Positions 6,785 to 10,226 of a stretch of DNA of 10,226 nt are shown piece by piece. Position 1 is the stretch's first letter; the number at the start of each line of letters is the position of its first letter. The notes under the pieces are model-generated. The model was not told the DNA's origin. It saw only the letters and a program-made list of their open reading frames with translations, and did not search any database. The position numbers were made by a program, and so were the translations under genes. The stretch lies in the NCBI GenBank assembly GCA_023416175.1, contig JAEZIE010000238.1, positions 1-10,226 on the forward strand, in the 5' to 3' direction. This DNA is from Bacillota bacterium (GTDB lineage: Bacteria; Bacillota; Clostridia; Christensenellales; CAG-138).

Positions 6785-6799
6785 TATTGAAAATCGATA
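6785..6799. promoter_or_regulatory. Operator-like site 2, overlapping the -35 of the DUF2975 operon
   Basis: The site has the same half-sites TATTG-N5-CGATA with an AAAAT centre. The dyad extends outward to TTTGTATTG (6781-6789) and CGATACAAA (6795-6803), with one mismatched position. It covers the -35 (TTGAAA, 6787-6792), so bound protein would block RNA polymerase. This supports negative autoregulation. Confidence 0.6.
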
Positions 6800-6815
6800 C
6801 AAAGCAACATATACT
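6787..6815 (+). promoter_or_regulatory. Sigma-A promoter of the DUF2975-XRE-DUF4173 operon
   Basis: TTGAAA (6787-6792) and TATACT (6810-6815) are separated by exactly 17 bp. The predicted start is near 6822, giving a leader of about 25 nt with AAGGGG (6831-6836) before the ATG at 6847. Confidence 0.85.
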
Positions 6816-6846
6816 CTACTATAGAACAAAAAGGGGACTGTAAGAA

Positions 6847-7299
6847 ATGAAAAAAGCGGTGCTTCTCAACTCGGTTACGCTCGCGCTGGTGTATGTTACG
6901 ATGGCGCTTGGGGCTTTGTTCATCCTCCTGCTGCCCAAGCTCCTTCCCATGATACTGTTCATACCTGCGCCACAACCCACGCTTGCCTATACCATTACGC
7001 TGATCTGCTGGATATTAGGATCGCTGCTTGGCATTTTTATTCTATTTACGCTCTCTAGAATGATGCACAGCGTAAAACAGGATCCGTTTATCCGAAAAAA
7101 TGTCCTGCGTCTCAGGAATATGGGCTTTGCGGCGCTCTTCATGGCGGTGCTGACCTTCGTTGCTGTGCTGCTGTATGCCCGCCCCATGCTGTATTTGATT
7201 ATGACGGCGGAAGTGCTGTGTGCGCTGTTTTCCCTGGTATTGCACGGCGTATTTGAAAAGGCCGTGGAGTACCGTGAAGAAAATGCGCTGACGATCTAA
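6847..7299 (+). CDS. DUF2975 family membrane protein
   Basis: This encodes a 150-residue integral membrane protein with about four hydrophobic helices (near 8-30, 48-70, 91-110, 113-134). Between helices 2 and 3 lies the conserved segment DPFIRKNVLRLRNMG (79-93), and the protein ends EYREENALTI. Both are hallmarks of DUF2975, whose members usually end close to ENDLTI. The length is within the family range. DUF2975 genes are typically followed by a short YozG-type XRE regulator, as here, and that regulator's ribosome binding site (AAGGAGG, 7298-7304) overlaps this stop codon. The molecular function is not known. The pairing suggests a membrane component whose level, or whose effect on the regulator, is tied to the same promoter. 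Confidence 0.88.
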   Translation: MKKAVLLNSVTLALVYVTMALGALFILLLPKLLPMILFIPAPQPTLAYTITLICWILGSLLGIFILFTLSRMMHSVKQDPFIRKNVLRLRNMGFAALFMAVLTFVAVLLYARPMLYLIMTAEVLCALFSLVLHGVFEKAVEYREENALTI

Positions 7300-7310
7300 G
7301 GAGGCCCGAT

Positions 7311-7559
7311 ATGATACGCGTTAATCTTGATGTGATGATGGCCAAACGTAAAATGGGCCTTACCGAGCTTGCGCAGGCGATGGACCTGACGCTTGCAAAC
7401 CTTTCCATACTGAAAAACAACAAGGGCAAAGCCATCCGTTTTTCCACGCTGGACGCCGCCTGCCGGGCACTCAAATGCCAGCCGGGCGATATCCTGGAAT
7501 ATGTGGAGGAGGAAGTAGACGGTGCCCTGTTATCGAATGAGCAGGAGGTATCGATATGA
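7311..7559 (+). CDS. YozG-type XRE-family transcriptional regulator
   Basis: This encodes an 82-residue single-domain DNA-binding protein. It opens MIRVNLDVMMAKRKMGLTEL, the standard start of the YozG/Cro-C1 family found next to DUF2975 genes. The helix-turn-helix is around 16-37 (LTELAQAMDLTLANLSILK), followed by the family motif AIRFSTLDAACRALKCQPGD and ILEY. The acidic tail after residue 64 is longer than the minimum for the family. AAGGAGG at 7298-7304 decides the start. It overlaps the next gene by 4 bp (ATGA). It probably binds the paired TATTG-N5-CGATA sites at 6764-6799 and represses its own operon; that is inference from position and from family habit. Confidence 0.92.
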   Translation: MIRVNLDVMMAKRKMGLTELAQAMDLTLANLSILKNNKGKAIRFSTLDAACRALKCQPGDILEYVEEEVDGALLSNEQEVSI

Positions 7560-8923
7560 AATGCCTTTCATGCGGCGGTGATTTACGCGAACAGGACCGC
7601 TTCTGCCCGGCCTGCGGCGCAAAAGTTGCGCCCGCAGTTGCCGGCCCGACAACACCCCAACCGGGAAGAACTCATTATCTTGAAAGCGCTTACACAACTT
7701 TAAAGCAGGCGGACGCACCACAGCCGGTCGCCGCGCCGCAACGCTGGCTGCTGCTGGGCGTAATCGCACTTGGCTTTATCATGCAGGCCGGATTGTCTTA
7801 TCTATTTCAGGATGAATGGTCGTTTGCCGGATGGTATGCGGCATTCTGGCTCATTTATCTGTTGGTGTTCCATATCTTTTGCTATCGCCAGGCAGCCGAG
7901 CGCCCGCTTGGGTTAATTTTGGGCGGCGCTTCCGCGTTCCTGAGTGTGATGCTGTATTTTCAGTCGACAGGATACAGTGATAAAACGCTGTTTTACCTGA
8001 ACGTCCTTGCCATCCCCTGCCTTTTGATGCTGCACGCGCAGTACGTGACGCAGCCGCTGCCCAAGGAACATGAAAGCGGGTATTTTGTTTATTTCCTGGC
8101 CGGCTTTTTTGTGCAACCGTTTCAATATCTCGGGCGGTTTTTTATAAGCGTAGGGAGCCTCTTTAAAGCCGGCGAAAAGGGAAAACACGTTTGGCTTGGG
8201 ATTCTTATTGCGGTGCCGGTACTGATCGTGGTTATTTCCCTGCTGCTCTCGGCAGACGCCGTCATGAACGCGCTCGCGATACAGGTGTTCGGAAATATTA
8301 ATTTTGCAGATATCATATGGCGGTTATTCGTCATATTCATCTGTGCCATGCTGTTTTACAGCTTCCTCTATGGGGCGGCTTGGGGCAAACAAATGGAGCT
8401 TACGTCCCAAAAGACCAAACGATTTGGGATTACAGCGCCCAGCATCGTGCTTGGAACATTGCTTGCGGCCTATGCCATTTTTACCGCCGTACAGTTTCTC
8501 TATCTTTTCGGAGGGTATGGCCTGCCCGACGGATTGACCTATTCTGAATACGCGGTAGAAGGCTTCAACCAGTTGATGTGGGTGGCCGCCATCAATTTCA
8601 GCGTACTTTCCTTCTGCATTTGCCGTGTGGAGGAAAAAAACGTTCTCCGCACACTGATGCTTCTGCTGCTCCTTGCTACCGGTGTGATACTCGCCTCCGC
8701 GTTTACAAGGCTTTCGCTCTACACTGGTGCATACGGGCTGACATTCAAGCGAATTCAGGCGTTCTGGTTCCTCTGTTACCTTAGCTGCGTGCTCGTGCTG
8801 TTTGCTATCCGGCTCTACAGCAAAAAGCTGCCGCTGCTACGGGTATGCGTGCTTGCGTTCATCCTGTGGTATGTGGCGCTCAATGTCCCGAATCTGACTG
8901 CCTGGTATCCTGTGGGCGCTTAA
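7556..8923 (+). CDS. Zinc-ribbon DUF4173 polytopic membrane protein
   Basis: This encodes a 455-residue protein starting at ATG 7556 with AGGAGG at 7543-7548. Residues 1-24 form a zinc ribbon (C3-x2-C6, C17-x2-C20). A Pro/Ala/Thr-rich linker follows to about residue 62, then roughly twelve hydrophobic segments to the C-terminus. The segment GLTYSEYAVEGFNQLMWVAAIN (about 326-347, key residues Tyr-Ala-Glu-Gly-Phe) and the downstream TRLSLYTGAYGLTFKR (384-399) match the conserved core of DUF4153/DUF4173 proteins. The zinc ribbon should face the cytoplasm. Function is not established. Translational coupling to the XRE gene and a shared promoter with DUF2975 make the three a single unit. Confidence 0.85.
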   Translation: MKCLSCGGDLREQDRFCPACGAKVAPAVAGPTTPQPGRTHYLESAYTTLKQADAPQPVAAPQRWLLLGVIALGFIMQAGLSYLFQDEWSFAGWYAAFWLIYLLVFHIFCYRQAAERPLGLILGGASAFLSVMLYFQSTGYSDKTLFYLNVLAIPCLLMLHAQYVTQPLPKEHESGYFVYFLAGFFVQPFQYLGRFFISVGSLFKAGEKGKHVWLGILIAVPVLIVVISLLLSADAVMNALAIQVFGNINFADIIWRLFVIFICAMLFYSFLYGAAWGKQMELTSQKTKRFGITAPSIVLGTLLAAYAIFTAVQFLYLFGGYGLPDGLTYSEYAVEGFNQLMWVAAINFSVLSFCICRVEEKNVLRTLMLLLLLATGVILASAFTRLSLYTGAYGLTFKRIQAFWFLCYLSCVLVLFAIRLYSKKLPLLRVCVLAFILWYVALNVPNLTAWYPVGA

Positions 8924-8951
8924 CACCTGCGTAATATCCCCTATCCCCCTT

Positions 8952-8985
8952 AGGCACGCGCCGGACTCTCGGCGCGTGCCTTTTT
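8952..8985 (+). terminator. Intrinsic terminator of the DUF2975 operon
   Basis: GGCACGCGCCG (8953-8963) and CGGCGCGTGCC (8970-8980) are perfect 11-bp arms with a 6-nt loop. An outer A-T pair makes 12 bp, and the stem runs directly into TTTTT (8981-8985). Confidence 0.96.
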
Positions 8986-9051
8986 CTCTCCGGGTCATTC
9001 AACTCTTAGGACTATCCGTTGCGTTTTTACAAGTTTCTCACATTCGCGGGT

Positions 9052-9079
9052 TTGCATTTTGAAAAATATGCGCTATAAT
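9052..9079 (+). promoter_or_regulatory. Sigma-A promoter of htpG
   Basis: TTGCAT (9052-9057) and TATAAT (9074-9079) have a 16-bp spacer. Transcription should start around 9086, at the left edge of the CIRCE operator, so HrcA would block initiation or early elongation. Confidence 0.82.
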
Positions 9080-9084
9080 TTTGA

Positions 9085-9111
9085 TTAGCACTCAGGGTTT
9101 ATGAGTGCTAA
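9085..9111. promoter_or_regulatory. CIRCE operator (HrcA binding site)
   Basis: TTAGCACTC (9085-9093), 9 bp, GAGTGCTAA (9103-9111) is a perfect match to the CIRCE consensus TTAGCACTC-N9-GAGTGCTAA, with one further complementary flanking pair. HrcA binds CIRCE and represses heat-shock genes until chaperone is titrated. Confidence 0.97.
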
Positions 9112-9134
9112 TTCATGCAAAGGGATGAATTGGT

Positions 9135-10226
9135 ATGGCACTTCAACCGTTTCAGGCAGAATCAAAACGACTTTTGGATTTAATGATCAACTCCATCTAT
9201 ACGCATAAGGAGATATTCCTCCGGGAACTGATCAGCAACGCGAGCGACGCAATCGACAAGCTCTATTACCGGGATTTAAGCGCGGGCAACACCGGGCTTG
9301 CAAAAGAGGATTTCTTTGTCCTCATTGAAGCCGACAAGGGCGCGCGCACCTTAAAGCTCACGGACAACGGCTGCGGCATGGCCAGAGACGAGTTGACCAA
9401 GAACCTTGGTACCATCGCGGAAAGCGGCACATTGAAGTTCCGTACGGAGGACGCCGCCAAGGATGCGGAGATCATCGGCCAGTTCGGCGTTGGCTTCTAT
9501 TCCGCGTTCATGGTCTCAAAGCGCGTTACAGTCACCAGCCGCGCCTACGGCAGCGACGAAGCCTGGCAGTGGCAGAGCGAGGGCGCGGATGGCTTCACCA
9601 TTTCCCCTGCGCCTAAGGACGGCTTCGGCACCGAAATATTGCTTGAACTCAAAGAGGATACCGAGGATGAGCAATATAGCGAATTTCTGGATACCTACCG
9701 CCTGCGCTCTCTCATCAAAAAATACTCCGACTATATCCGCTACCCCATCCGCATGGAGGTGGAGAAAAGCCGCCTGAAGGAAGGCTCGGACAAGGACTAT
9801 GAATCCTACACCGAGATTGAAACCATCAACTCCATGATTCCGCTGTGGAAGCGCAGCAAATCCGAGCTGTCCCAGGAGGAGTACGAGCAGTTTTACCAGG
9901 ATAAGTTTTTCGATTATGAAAAGCCATTGAAAACCGTGCACGCCAGTGTGGAGGGTACGGTCAGCTACCATACGCTTTTATTCTTCCCATCCCGCGCGCC
10001 GTATGACTACTACACCAAGGAGTTTGAAAAGGGGCTGCAGCTTTATTCCAACGGCGTGCTCATCATGGACAAATGCGCGGATCTGCTGCCAGACTTTTTC
10101 AGCTTTGTACGCGGCCTTGTCGATTCCCCGGACCTTTCCCTGAATATTTCCCGGGAACTATTGCAGCATGACCGGCAATTAAAGGTCATCGCCACCAACA
10201 TCGAGAAGAAGATCAAAAACGAGCTT
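9135..10226 (+). CDS. htpG: Molecular chaperone HtpG (Hsp90), 3' end outside window
   Basis: The first 364 residues of Hsp90 are visible out of a usual length of about 620-640. This cytosolic ATP-dependent chaperone remodels client proteins as a dimer. The GHKL ATPase domain shows RELISNASDAIDKL with the catalytic Glu31, LTDNGCGM with the nucleotide-binding Asp77 (Cys80 replaces the more common Ile), GTIAESGT, and the glycine-rich lid IGQFGVGFYSAFMV at 114-127. The middle domain begins around 210-220 and includes LLFFPSRAPYD and the Arg-containing NISRELLQHD loop, which contacts the ATP gamma-phosphate. The start ATG 9135 gives the canonical N-terminus, and the ribosome binding site is AAAGGG at 9119-9124. 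A sigma-A promoter and perfect CIRCE lie directly upstream, so expression is probably heat-inducible through HrcA. Confidence 0.97.
   Translation, partial: MALQPFQAESKRLLDLMINSIYTHKEIFLRELISNASDAIDKLYYRDLSAGNTGLAKEDFFVLIEADKGARTLKLTDNGCGMARDELTKNLGTIAESGTLKFRTEDAAKDAEIIGQFGVGFYSAFMVSKRVTVTSRAYGSDEAWQWQSEGADGFTISPAPKDGFGTEILLELKEDTEDEQYSEFLDTYRLRSLIKKYSDYIRYPIRMEVEKSRLKEGSDKDYESYTEIETINSMIPLWKRSKSELSQEEYEQFYQDKFFDYEKPLKTVHASVEGTVSYHTLLFFPSRAPYDYYTKEFEKGLQLYSNGVLIMDKCADLLPDFFSFVRGLVDSPDLSLNISRELLQHDRQLKVIATNIEKKIKNEL

Noticed and set aside
7549..7556. TATCGATA at the XRE-DUF4173 junction as a third operator
   Set aside because: It lacks the N5-spaced half-sites of the two upstream operators, and an 8-bp match is expected by chance.
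9516..9971. 151-codon minus-strand ORF inside htpG
   Set aside because: It is fully antisense to a strongly conserved Hsp90 sequence and lacks a ribosome binding site or family pattern.
1..10226. CRISPR arrays, insertion sequences, integrase or attachment sites, rRNA and tRNA genes
   Set aside because: No regularly spaced repeats, transposase or recombinase motifs, terminal inverted repeats, or RNA gene signatures were found on either strand.

Overview
This window looks like a chromosomal segment of a Gram-positive Clostridia-type member of the Firmicutes/Bacillota. The signs are GerMN-domain lipoproteins, an LCP-family cell-wall protein, a DUF2975/YozG-type XRE cassette, strong AGGAGG-type ribosome binding sites, TATAAT promoters, and a perfect CIRCE element. 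Base composition is moderate rather than AT-rich. The genus cannot be fixed from the sequence. All protein-coding genes I can support are on the + strand.

Region 1 (1-3389) is an envelope-sensing operon. It holds the 3' end of a sensor histidine kinase gene, then, overlapping by 4 bp, a GerMN-domain lipoprotein, then after 8 bp a second, larger lipoprotein that appears to carry three GerMN-like repeats. The order kinase then GerMN lipoprotein recalls the actinobacterial MtrB-LpqB pair. A long nested hairpin (3344-3389) follows the operon.

Region 2 (3443-5200) is a single LytR-CpsA-Psr (LCP) gene with its own probable -10 element. Its protein has a long basic N-terminus, one membrane anchor, a Pro/Thr-rich spacer, the LCP domain, and an unusual helical C-terminal tail. 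A strong hairpin follows the gene.

Region 3 (5124-5563) is a 440-bp intergenic stretch with no convincing gene. It contains a short inverted repeat inside a possible structured element or tiny minus-strand ORF, a 22-bp palindrome resembling a TetR-family operator, and a very good extended -10 promoter for the next gene. That gene (5564-6685) encodes a GNAT-superfamily protein of 373 aa and ends at a textbook terminator.

Region 4 (6764-8985) is a compact three-gene operon: a DUF2975 membrane protein, a small YozG-type XRE regulator, and a zinc-ribbon plus DUF4173 polytopic membrane protein. Its promoter is overlapped by two tandem operator-like sites (TATTG-N5-CGATA) exactly 21 bp apart, which suggests autorepression by the XRE protein. 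A perfect 12-bp-stem terminator closes the unit.

Region 5 (9052-10226) is htpG (Hsp90), cut by the window end, with a sigma-A promoter and a perfect CIRCE operator for HrcA.

Most genes are recognisable families. The points most worth a second look are the kinase/GerMN module, the tandem operators of the DUF2975 cassette, and the palindrome and structured segment in the long intergenic region.
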